DNA from: JBGRQB01 sp041725875 | GTDB lineage: Bacteria; Bacteroidota; Ignavibacteria; Ignavibacteriales; Melioribacteraceae | DNA length: 15,008 bases | Assembly: GCA_041725875.1 (NCBI GenBank) | Contig: JBGRQB010000105.1 | Location: 1-15,008, forward strand | Direction of reading: 5' to 3' | In this document: one piece after another, positions 7,131 to 14,557 of the stretch | Position numbering within the stretch: position 1 is the stretch's first letter | How the letters are laid out: each line of letters opens with the position of its first letter | Notes under the pieces: generated by a model | Told to the model about the DNA's origin: nothing | Seen by the model: only the letters and a program-made list of their open reading frames with translations | The model's database searches: none | Program-made: the position numbers and the translations under genes

Positions 7131-9275
7131 ATGTTAAAAAATTTGAAGATAAGAGCTAAACTGATTATGCTTTTATTAATAATGGGAATTGTTCCGGTTG
7201 CTGTAATTTCTATTATCAGTTATAATATTGCAGCTTCCCGAATGGAGAGGCAGGCTTTTAATCAATTGGAATCTGTTCACGAAATAAAGACTTATCAAAT
7301 CAGTCACTATTTTGATGAACGAATGAAGCTTCTTGATGATGTACAAATCAGTTTTCGTTACAAAAACGGTCTGACAAAATTTGGTGATGCTTTTAAATCA
7401 GGTTTGGAAAGTAATAAATATAAATCTCTGGTTGAAAAATATGAAAAAGGTTTTCAAATCTTTATGGATAACTTCGGGTTCTATGATGTGTTCCTCATCT
7501 CTCCAAGCGGAGATGTAATTTACACTGTTGCCAAAGAGGCTGACCTTGGAGTTAACCTGACTGATTCAAAATGGAGTTCAACAGGTCTGGGAAAAGCTTT
7601 TCTTGGTTCACAGGAAGGGAAAGTTTTTATCGATTTTGCCTGGTATGATCCGTCAAATGAACCGGCATCATTTATTGCAGTTCCAATCAGAGATCAGAAT
7701 GATAAATATATCGGTTCAGCGGCATTTCAAATTTCGCTTACTGACATAAATGAAATTATGCAAAACCGGGCCGGGATGGGTGAAACAGGTGAAACATATC
7801 TTGTTGGTCCCGATATGACAATGCGCTCCGATTCGTATCTCGATCCGACAGGACGTTCTGTAAAAGCCTCTTTTGCCGGAACTGTTGAAAGGAACGGTGT
7901 TAATACAAAAGCGACAAGAGAAGTTTTTGCCGGAAGAGAAGGTGAAGAAATAATTATAGATTATAATGGTAATCCTGTATTGTCAGTATACAAGCCTATA
8001 AAAATATTTGGCAGTATAACCTGGGCAATTATTGCTGAAATAGATGAAGCTGAAGCTTTTGAAGCTTCTTATGTTATGCTGCAGTACACTCTTATATTTT
8101 CTCTTATATTTGCTGCGGGCATCTGTGTAATCGGATATTTCTTTGCAAGCAGTATTTCAAAACCTATTGTAAATACTGTTGAAATATTAAAAGAAGTTGC
8201 AAACGGGGATCTTACCAAAAGTGTCACAATTGATTCAAAAAATGAGCTGGGTGAACTATCCAATTCAATGAATTCTTTTATAGAAAGCTTGCATGGAATA
8301 ATCAGTAAACTCAGAAATAACGGAGATGCAATAAATGGTTCCACAAAGAGTCTTTCTTCTATTTCAACGCAACTGCTTAGCAGTCTGGAAGATGTTACCA
8401 GTCAGTCAGCAACAGTAGCAAGTGCTACGGAAGAAGTCTCTTCCAATATGTCATCAATGGCAGCAACTGCAGAAGAGATGAGTATAAATGTTGAAAACGT
8501 AGTGAACAATGCAACACAGGTTTCAGATGCAACAATCAGTGTGGCAAATTCAATAGAAGAAGTAAGTTCCACTGTAAACACAATTGCCAGTAATTCAAGA
8601 GAAGCCGCAGATATTTCCGATCAGGCTGCAAGGATGTCTTCCGAAGCTTCGGAAACTATGGTAACACTGGGCGAAGCAGCAAATGAAATTGGCAAAGTAA
8701 CAGAAGTAATAAAACGAATTGCAGATCAGACAAACCTTCTTGCGTTAAACGCAACTATAGAAGCTGCATCGGCAGGTGAAGCCGGAAAAGGATTTGCAGT
8801 TGTGGCAAATGAAATTAAAGAGCTTGCAAACCAAAGTGCAAGAGCAGCAGAAGATATTGCAGATAAAATTTCAAGTGTCCAGGACAACACAAACAATGCA
8901 GTAGGAATAATTGAAAAAGTAGCGGAAATTATTTTGACAATAAATAATTCGGTAAATGAAATTTCAAGTTCGGTAGATCAGCAGTCAGTAACCATAACCG
9001 AAGTTGCAACAAGTATTATGCAGACTCAAAACGATATGAAAGAACTTGCAAACAATGTTGAAGAAGTTTCCGTTGGTGTAAATGATTTATCCAAATCAAC
9101 AAGTGAAGCAGCAAAAGGTACAGATGATGTTGCAGCAAGTATCACAATGGTTAACGATGCCACCATATCTAATAACGAAGGAGCGCAAAACGTAATGAAA
9201 TCAGTTGAAACGCTTACTTCTGTTGCAAGTGATCTTGTGGAAATTGTGGAAAAATTCAAACTTAATAAAAACTAA
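7131..9275 (+). CDS. MCP3: chemoreceptor with double Cache (dCache) sensor
   Basis: Membrane receptor of 714 residues. TM1 is about residues 11-31, followed by a large periplasmic domain (about 35-315), TM2 (about 319-340), HAMP (about 342-395) and a signalling hairpin with tip at 529-546. The ectodomain carries the pattern of the dCache_1 family: YDVFLISPSGDVIYTVAKE in the membrane-distal half, NEPASFIAVPIRD, then GETGETYLVGPDMTMRSDS in the proximal half. dCache domains bind small molecules such as amino acids or organic acids directly. I do not see the R-x-W-[YF] signature associated with amino-acid-binding dCache domains, so the ligand is unassigned. The hairpin has the same length as MCP1 and MCP2 and shares long identical nucleotide tracts with them. 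An AAAGAGG site lies upstream of the ATG, 45 nt after MCP2. It ends KFKLNKN with no tether peptide. Confidence 0.92.
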   Translation: MLKNLKIRAKLIMLLLIMGIVPVAVISIISYNIAASRMERQAFNQLESVHEIKTYQISHYFDERMKLLDDVQISFRYKNGLTKFGDAFKSGLESNKYKSLVEKYEKGFQIFMDNFGFYDVFLISPSGDVIYTVAKEADLGVNLTDSKWSSTGLGKAFLGSQEGKVFIDFAWYDPSNEPASFIAVPIRDQNDKYIGSAAFQISLTDINEIMQNRAGMGETGETYLVGPDMTMRSDSYLDPTGRSVKASFAGTVERNGVNTKATREVFAGREGEEIIIDYNGNPVLSVYKPIKIFGSITWAIIAEIDEAEAFEASYVMLQYTLIFSLIFAAGICVIGYFFASSISKPIVNTVEILKEVANGDLTKSVTIDSKNELGELSNSMNSFIESLHGIISKLRNNGDAINGSTKSLSSISTQLLSSLEDVTSQSATVASATEEVSSNMSSMAATAEEMSINVENVVNNATQVSDATISVANSIEEVSSTVNTIASNSREAADISDQAARMSSEASETMVTLGEAANEIGKVTEVIKRIADQTNLLALNATIEAASAGEAGKGFAVVANEIKELANQSARAAEDIADKISSVQDNTNNAVGIIEKVAEIILTINNSVNEISSSVDQQSVTITEVATSIMQTQNDMKELANNVEEVSVGVNDLSKSTSEAAKGTDDVAASITMVNDATISNNEGAQNVMKSVETLTSVASDLVEIVEKFKLNKN
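8154..9266 (+). repeat. Direct repeat copy 3: HAMP plus signalling hairpin of MCP3
   Basis: Third copy of the shared output module, with the common tracts at 8709-8743 and 8949-8974. A longer 44-nt identity with MCP1 alone covers 4942-4985 of copy 1 and runs from about 8937 here. Boundaries are approximate. Confidence 0.78.
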
Positions 9276-9327
9276 TTTTCTATAGGCAAATTATCAAACT
9301 ATAAGAAACAAATTGCTATTTATTCAA

Positions 9328-9333
9328 CGGAGG
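9328..9333 (+). promoter_or_regulatory. Shine-Dalgarno site that sets the MCP4 start
   Basis: CGGAGG lies 6 nt before the ATG at 9340. The resulting N-terminus (MTKYWKKLTIQYKMILP) aligns residue for residue with that of MCP1, while an in-frame ATG at 9313 has no ribosome site. Confidence 0.85.
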
Positions 9334-9339
9334 CGGAAA

Positions 9340-12270
9340 ATGACTAAATACTGGAAGAAGCTGACAATTCAATATAAAATGATATTGCCGGTTTCATTAA
9401 TTGCAATTGTTACGGGCGTTATGATGTACAAGTTCTTTGTATTTATGGATACAGAAAGTGAGTTAAACGGACTTGTAAACAAAGCAAAGGCACTTATTCT
9501 TGTAGCTGAATCTGCAAGAGAATATACAGCGGAGCAAAACAAGTATCAGGTATTTAAAGAGGATATGACTGATCTTGAATCGATATTGAGAACGGTTCCT
9601 ATTTTTTCAACAATTAAGGTTGCAGAAAGTAAAGCAAGGGAATTGAATCTTGAGTTTAAGGTTCCAAAACTTTCTCCAAGAAATCCTGATAATCTTCCTG
9701 ATGATTTTGAACTCGAAGTTTTGAAAAAAATCAAAAAAGAAAAACTGGATGAGTATTATGCAATTGATGAAAAGACAAATAAATTAAGGTATTTCAGACC
9801 AGTAATATTAACCGACGAATGTATGAAATGTCACGGCGATCCGGCAAAATCTTATGAATATTGGGGAAGAAAAGATGGCAAGGATATTACCGGTGCCAGA
9901 ATGGAAGGATGGAAAGCAGGTGAAGTACACGGAGCGCTTGAAGTTTTAATGGATATGACTCCAATGCAGGAAGTGATTACTTCAAATTCAAATAAAATTG
10001 CGCTAATAGCAATTATCAGTACTTTGCTTTTTATAGTTGCAGTATTTTTTATTTCACGCGCAATAAGCAAACCGATTGGCGAACTTGGCGATATAGCAAA
10101 CGCAATTGCAGTTGGCAATCTGAAAAATAAAATGGAAACTGAAAGTGAAGATGAGATTGGTAAACTTGCCGATGCAATGAATCATATGTGCGATGCTTTA
10201 TATAAAAAAGCAGAAGCAGCATCGGAAATTTCAAAGGGTAATTTATCTTATGAAATAGAAGTTTCCTCTCAGGAAGATATACTTGGCAAATCAATGAACA
10301 CAATGAAGGATAACATTAATAATCTTACTTATGATGTTGCCGGACTTGTTTCAGCTGCGGTTGACGGAAGATTTGAAATAAGAGGAAATCCTGATAAGTA
10401 TGAAGGTGATTATGCAAAACTGATTAAAGGTGTAAACACCACGGTTGATACTTTGGTGGGACACATAGATAAATTCCCGGCACCTGCAATGGTAATTGAT
10501 ACTGAGTTTAACATCAGATTTATGAGTAAAGCAGGCGCAAGTATTGCAGGAGTGGATCAGGACCAGTTGATAGGAAAAAAATGCTATAATGTTTTTAAAT
10601 CTTCTGATTGCAATACAAAAAATTGTGTGTGTGCAAAAGCAATGTCTTCCGGCCAAATTGCCACAAGTGAAACAGATGCTCATCCCAACGGAAATGAAAT
10701 GTTGATTGAATTCACAGGGGTTCCTCTTAAAGATCAGGAAGGTAAAATAATTGGCGCGTTTGAAGTTGTTAAAGATCAAACCGAAATTAAAACTGCAATG
10801 CGTAAAGTTGAGAAAACTCAGGAATATCAAAATACCGAGTTTGAAAAACTTTCCGAGGCACTTACACAATTTGCAGATGGTAATTTTAACTTCAAACTGG
10901 AAACATCACCGGCAGATGATGACACCATTCCTGTCAAAGTCGGGTTTGATATTGTTTACAAAGCAATTGAACAATCGGTTGATGCAGTTGCCGAACTTGC
11001 ATCAGATGCTAATATGCTTGCTGCTTCTGCTATTGAAGGTGAGCTGGCACAAAGAGCAGATGCAACACGACATAAAGGTGAGTTTTCAAAAATTATTTCC
11101 GGTATAAATGAAACTCTTGATGCTATAATCGGACCACTTAATGTTGCGGCTGATTACATCGACAGAATAAGTAAAGGCGATATTCCAAATCATATTAATG
11201 CTGTTTATAAAGGTGATTTTAACGCGATAAAAAATAACATAAATATTTTAATTGATGCTTCTAACGAAATAACAAGAGTAGCTCAGGAAATTGCAGCAGG
11301 TAATTTACAGATCGAAATTAAAGAAAGATCGAACCAGGATAAATTGATGCAGGCAATGAATAAAATGGTTCTGGGAATTACTGCAGTTGTTCAGGAAGTA
11401 TTTATTTCAGCTGATAATGTTGCAAGTGGAAGTCTTGAACTTAGTACAAGCAGTGAACAGATTTCCCAAGGTGCAAATCGTCAGGCAGCATCTGCACAGC
11501 AGGCTTCTTCCGCAATGGAAGAGATGTCTGCAAACATCAAGCAAAATGCTGATAATGCATTGCAGACAGAAAAAATTGCCCAACAGTCAGCTGAAAATGC
11601 AAAAGATGGCGGACAGGCAGTTTCTGAAACGGTTGTTGCAATGAAAGAAATTGCTGATAAAATTCAGATTATTGAAGAGATTGCTCGTCAGACAAACTTA
11701 CTTTCTCTTAATGCTTCAATTGAAGCTGCAAGAGCAGGAGAACATGGAAAAGGATTTGCAGTGGTTGCTGCAGAAGTTCGTAAACTGGCTGACAGGAGTC
11801 AGGAAGCCGCAGGCGAGATAAACGAGCTTTCAAAATCTAGTGTTGACGTTGCTGAAAAAGCAGGGGAAATGCTTGAAAAACTTGTTCCCGATATTGAAAA
11901 AACTTCGGATCTTGTTCAGGAAATATCTGCAGCAAGTAATGAACAGAATCAGGGTGCAATGCAGATTAATCAGGCTATTCAGGAGCTTGACAGAGTTATT
12001 CAGCAGAATGCGGCTGCATCTGAGCAGTTAACCGGAACTTCCGGCGGACTCAAAAAAATGTCAGAAAACCTTCTGGATACAATTTCATTCTTTAATATTA
12101 AAGAAAACAGTGGGAGAAGAGGACACAACAGAATTAGTGCTGCACCGGTACCAAAAGCAATTACAGAATCTGTGAGTGTTTCTAAAGAGAATGAAATTAA
12201 TGAAGGATGTATTTTGAATATGGATATGGATGAATCGGAACTTATGGATAGTGAGTTCGAAAAATTCTGA
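9340..12270 (+). CDS. MCP4: c-heme, multi-HAMP, PAS chemoreceptor with C-terminal tether-like peptide
   Basis: Membrane receptor of 976 residues. TM1 is about 14-33. The Tll0287/DUF3365 ectodomain has heme motif CMKCH at 161-165 and closely resembles MCP1. TM2 is about 220-240 and HAMP about 243-297. Two more HAMP-like units (about 298-375) lead to a PAS domain (about 378-485), which holds Cys415, Cys424, Cys429 and Cys431. Roughly four further HAMP-like units follow, then the signalling hairpin with tip EIARQTNLLSLNASIEAA near 780-797. The last helix ends near Phe918, followed by a polar tail of about 53 residues finishing in EFEKF (972-976). That ending fits the x-aromatic-x-x-aromatic pattern of CheR/CheB tethering peptides such as NWETF. 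The hairpin resembles the 34H/36H length class and is much shorter than in MCP1-3. The overall plan recalls P. aeruginosa Aer2 (multi-HAMP, PAS, pentapeptide). Ligand and redox role are inferred. It is last in the operon, before a terminator. Confidence 0.93.
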   Translation: MTKYWKKLTIQYKMILPVSLIAIVTGVMMYKFFVFMDTESELNGLVNKAKALILVAESAREYTAEQNKYQVFKEDMTDLESILRTVPIFSTIKVAESKARELNLEFKVPKLSPRNPDNLPDDFELEVLKKIKKEKLDEYYAIDEKTNKLRYFRPVILTDECMKCHGDPAKSYEYWGRKDGKDITGARMEGWKAGEVHGALEVLMDMTPMQEVITSNSNKIALIAIISTLLFIVAVFFISRAISKPIGELGDIANAIAVGNLKNKMETESEDEIGKLADAMNHMCDALYKKAEAASEISKGNLSYEIEVSSQEDILGKSMNTMKDNINNLTYDVAGLVSAAVDGRFEIRGNPDKYEGDYAKLIKGVNTTVDTLVGHIDKFPAPAMVIDTEFNIRFMSKAGASIAGVDQDQLIGKKCYNVFKSSDCNTKNCVCAKAMSSGQIATSETDAHPNGNEMLIEFTGVPLKDQEGKIIGAFEVVKDQTEIKTAMRKVEKTQEYQNTEFEKLSEALTQFADGNFNFKLETSPADDDTIPVKVGFDIVYKAIEQSVDAVAELASDANMLAASAIEGELAQRADATRHKGEFSKIISGINETLDAIIGPLNVAADYIDRISKGDIPNHINAVYKGDFNAIKNNINILIDASNEITRVAQEIAAGNLQIEIKERSNQDKLMQAMNKMVLGITAVVQEVFISADNVASGSLELSTSSEQISQGANRQAASAQQASSAMEEMSANIKQNADNALQTEKIAQQSAENAKDGGQAVSETVVAMKEIADKIQIIEEIARQTNLLSLNASIEAARAGEHGKGFAVVAAEVRKLADRSQEAAGEINELSKSSVDVAEKAGEMLEKLVPDIEKTSDLVQEISAASNEQNQGAMQINQAIQELDRVIQQNAAASEQLTGTSGGLKKMSENLLDTISFFNIKENSGRRGHNRISAAPVPKAITESVSVSKENEINEGCILNMDMDESELMDSEFEKF

Positions 12271-12294
12271 TCTAACATACACAGCCCCTTAAAA

Positions 12295-12317
12295 AAGCCC
12301 CGATTTTATCGGGGCTT
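12295..12317. terminator. Bidirectional terminator between MCP4 and groEL
   Basis: AAGCCCCGAT (12295-12304) pairs perfectly with ATCGGGGCTT (12308-12317) around a 3-nt loop. On the - strand the stem is followed by TTTTTT (complement of 12291-12296, two of these bases lying in the stem), giving a strong intrinsic terminator for groEL. On the + strand the following AAATTTATTAATT is a weaker T-rich tract, but it is well placed to end the chemosensory operon 24 nt after MCP4. Confidence 0.85.
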
Positions 12318-12347
12318 AAATTTATTAATTAGAACGGGAAAATGATA

Positions 12348-13997
12348 TTACATCATTCCTGGCATTCCGCCACCCATTCCGCCCATAGCACTCATATCTG
12401 GCATTGCTGGGGCGTTATCATCTTTCTTTTCAAAAACAACAGCTTCTGTAGTTAATAATAATGAAGAAACTGAAGCAGCATTTTCAAGAGCAGTTCTTGT
12501 AACTTTAGTAGGATCAATTACACCTGCGGCTACAAGGTTTTCATATTTTTCAGTTGCAGCGTTAAATCCGTAATCGTCTTTTCCGCCTATAACTTCGTTT
12601 AATACTACAGCACCTTCAAGACCGGCATTTGTAACTATCTGTCTTAATGGTTCTTCCATAGCTTTTCTTACAATCTGAACACCTGTAGTCTGGTCAACAT
12701 TAATACCTTCAACACCGTCAAGAACAGAAGAAGCTCTAACTAATGCAACACCGCCACCAGGTACGATACCTTCTTCAACAGCAGCTCTTGTTGCGTGAAG
12801 TGCATCTTCAACTCTGGCTTTCTTTTCTTTCATTTCAATTTCAGTTGCAGCACCAATTTTTAATACAGCAACACCACCTGAAAGTTTAGCTAATCTTTCC
12901 TGTAATTTTTCTTTATCATAATCAGATGAAGAGGCATCAATCTGAACTTTAATTTCGTTAATTCTTTTCTTGATGTTTTCTTCTGCGCCAGCACCTTCAA
13001 CAACAATTGTGTTGTCTTTATCAATAACCATTTTCTTAGCAGTACCAAGATGATCAATATCAGCAGCTTCTAATTTGTAACCAGCTTCTTCAGAAATAAC
13101 AATACCACCGGTTAACACAGCGATATCTTCCAACATAGCTTTTCTTCTGTCGCCAAAACCAGGAGCTTTAACAGCAGCAATTTTAAGAGTTCCTCTTAAT
13201 TTATTAACTACTAAAGTAGCTAATGCTTCACCTTCAAGATCTTCAGCAATAATAATTAATGCTCTGCCTGACTGTGCAACTTTTTCAAGTACAGGTAATA
13301 AATCTTTCATTGCAGAGATTTTTTTGTCGTGGATCAAGATGAAAGGATTTTCAAAACTTGCTTCCATAGTTTCTGAGTTAGTTACAAAGTAAGGTGACAA
13401 GTAACCACGGTCAAACTGCATACCTTCAACTAAATCAAGTTCAGTTTCAGTACCTTTTGCTTCTTCAACAGTGATAACACCATCTTTACCAACTTTTTCC
13501 ATCGCATCTGATAATAAATCGCCAATTTCTTTATCGTTGTTAGCTGAAATAGCGCCAACCTGAGCGATTTTTTCTTTGTCTTCAACTTCTAGACTTAATT
13601 CTTTTAAGAAAGTAACAACTTTACCTACGGCAAGATCGATACCTCTTTTAAGATCCATTGGGTTTGCACCTGCAGTAACGTTTTTCAAACCTTCTCTGTA
13701 AATAGCCTGAGCTAATACAGTAGCAGTGGTTGTACCGTCACCGGCAACATCAGAAGTTTTAGAAGCAACTTCTTTAACCATCTGTGCGCCCATATTTTCA
13801 ATTTTATCGTCAAGTTCAATTTCTTTTGCAACTGAAACACCATCTTTAGTTACTAAAGGAGCGCCAAAGCTTTTTTCGATTACAACGTTTCTTCCTTTAG
13901 GTCCTAAAGTTACTTTTACAGCGTTTGCTAATTTATCTACACCATTTTTTAATGTTGATCTGGCATCTGTGCTAAATTCAATTAATTTTGCAGCCAT
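12348..13997 (-). CDS. groL: Chaperonin GroEL (60 kDa subunit)
   Basis: Subunit of the double-ring cytoplasmic chaperonin that folds proteins in an ATP-driven cycle with GroES. The product is 549 residues, essentially the length of E. coli GroEL (548). Visible family marks are the N-terminal nucleotide-binding run VTLGPKGRNVVIEKSFG, the ATP-binding core AGDGTTTATVLAQAI, the catalytic-Asp region KARVEDALHATRAAVEEG followed by IVPGGG, and the flexible Gly/Met-rich C-terminal tail ending GGGMPGMM. The start at 13997 has GGAGA (complement of 14004-14008) upstream. The gene lies 45 nt downstream of groES and shares its CIRCE-controlled promoter. It ends 31 nt from a strong terminator. No anomalies were seen. 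Confidence 0.99.
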   Translation of the reverse strand: MAAKLIEFSTDARSTLKNGVDKLANAVKVTLGPKGRNVVIEKSFGAPLVTKDGVSVAKEIELDDKIENMGAQMVKEVASKTSDVAGDGTTTATVLAQAIYREGLKNVTAGANPMDLKRGIDLAVGKVVTFLKELSLEVEDKEKIAQVGAISANNDKEIGDLLSDAMEKVGKDGVITVEEAKGTETELDLVEGMQFDRGYLSPYFVTNSETMEASFENPFILIHDKKISAMKDLLPVLEKVAQSGRALIIIAEDLEGEALATLVVNKLRGTLKIAAVKAPGFGDRRKAMLEDIAVLTGGIVISEEAGYKLEAADIDHLGTAKKMVIDKDNTIVVEGAGAEENIKKRINEIKVQIDASSSDYDKEKLQERLAKLSGGVAVLKIGAATEIEMKEKKARVEDALHATRAAVEEGIVPGGGVALVRASSVLDGVEGINVDQTTGVQIVRKAMEEPLRQIVTNAGLEGAVVLNEVIGGKDDYGFNAATEKYENLVAAGVIDPTKVTRTALENAASVSSLLLTTEAVVFEKKDDNAPAMPDMSAMGGMGGGMPGMM

Positions 13998-14042
13998 TAT
14001 ATTTCTCCATAATTTAATTTCATTACAAATTTAAGTGGTTAA

Positions 14043-14324
14043 TTAACCAACTATACCAAAGATGTCACTTTCTCTCATAATTAAATATTCTTCACCGTCA
14101 AGTTTGATTTCAGTACCAGAATATTTTCCATAAAGTACTTTATCACCAACTTTAACTGTCATTTCTTCATCTTTGTTACCAGGACCAGCAGCTACAATAG
14201 TACCTTCCATTGGTTTTTCTTTTGCTGAATCTGGTAAAATGATTCCACCTTTAGTTACTTCTTCTGCTGCAAGAGGCTGAATAATAACTCTGTCAGCTAA
14301 TGGTCTAATTCTAAAATCTGCCAT
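14043..14324 (-). CDS. groS: Co-chaperonin GroES (10 kDa subunit)
   Basis: Heptameric lid of the GroEL chamber. The product is 93 residues, normal for the family. RIRPLADRVIIQPLAAEE is the first conserved block. The mobile loop that contacts GroEL is seen as TKGGIILPDSAKEKP, and GTIVAAGPG with KVGDKVLYGKYSGTE completes the fold. I place the start at 14324 (MADFRIRP) because GAGGA (complement of 14330-14334) lies 5 nt upstream. A longer in-frame start at 14336 (MRIEMADF) would bury that site in the coding region and has no ribosome site of its own. First gene of groESL, transcribed from 14424-14401 under CIRCE control. Confidence 0.98.
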   Translation of the reverse strand: MADFRIRPLADRVIIQPLAAEEVTKGGIILPDSAKEKPMEGTIVAAGPGNKDEEMTVKVGDKVLYGKYSGTEIKLDGEEYLIMRESDIFGIVG

Positions 14325-14329
14325 TTCAA

Positions 14330-14334
14330 TCCTC
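14330..14334 (-). promoter_or_regulatory. Shine-Dalgarno site that sets the groES start
   Basis: The - strand reads GAGGA, 5 nt before the ATG at 14324. It excludes the upstream in-frame ATG at 14336 as the main start. Confidence 0.8.
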
Positions 14335-14375
14335 ATTTTTATTGTTTATTAAAATCGTGAATGCCCGTAATTTCA

Positions 14376-14402
14376 TTAGCACTCTAAATTACAGAGTGCT
14401 AA
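14376..14402 (-). promoter_or_regulatory. CIRCE operator (HrcA binding site)
   Basis: Perfect inverted repeat TTAGCACTC (14376-14384), 9-nt spacer, GAGTGCTAA (14394-14402), identical to the CIRCE consensus. The HrcA repressor binds CIRCE and releases it on heat shock, when GroEL is titrated by unfolded protein. The site overlaps the 3' end of the -10 box by two bases and lies at the expected transcription start, so HrcA would block polymerase directly. Confidence 0.97.
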
Positions 14403-14429
14403 TATAAGATATCCTATATTATTAGTCAA
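14401..14429 (-). promoter_or_regulatory. groESL promoter, sigma70 type
   Basis: Read on the - strand: -35 box TTGACT (complement of 14424-14429), a 17-nt spacer, and -10 box TATATT (complement of 14401-14406). Both boxes are one base from consensus at ideal spacing. It abuts the CIRCE operator, which confirms its assignment to groESL. Confidence 0.88.
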
Positions 14430-14557
14430 CTTAGAGAAAATTAAGAAATTATTATCATCAGCTGATTTTTTTTAACGACTGTAACTTTTTATAGTAATGT
14501 CACGTCATAAGGACTGTTAACGGATATTCATATTATTATTACGATGAAGGAGTAGTT
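14430..14557 (+). promoter_or_regulatory. Leader region of the efflux adaptor gene
   Basis: Non-coding stretch between the groESL promoter and the divergent adaptor gene. It holds a 10-nt perfect palindrome ATCAGCTGAT (14457-14466), directly followed by a run of T's to 14473, and a possible -10 box TATAGT (14490-14495) without a good -35 box. AAGGAG (14547-14552) is the ribosome site. The promoter and any operator here are weakly supported. Confidence 0.35.

Noticed and set aside
9313..9339. Longer N-terminus for MCP4 from ATG 9313
   Set aside because: The added residues include the ribosome site CGGAGG, and the 9340 start aligns with the MCP1 N-terminus.
10351..10869. 172-codon open frame on the - strand, Cys- and Phe-rich
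   Set aside because: Antisense to the PAS region of MCP4, where the + strand protein is clearly real. There is no recognisable domain, and the composition is typical of a shadow frame.
14325..14336. Longer GroES starting MRIE
   Set aside because: The extension overlaps the GAGGA ribosome site, and GroES proteins normally start near the MADF position.
14457..14473. Palindrome ATCAGCTGAT followed by a T-run as a terminator
   Set aside because: The stem is self-complementary with no loop to spare, and no + strand gene ends upstream. At most it is an operator-like dyad for the adaptor gene.
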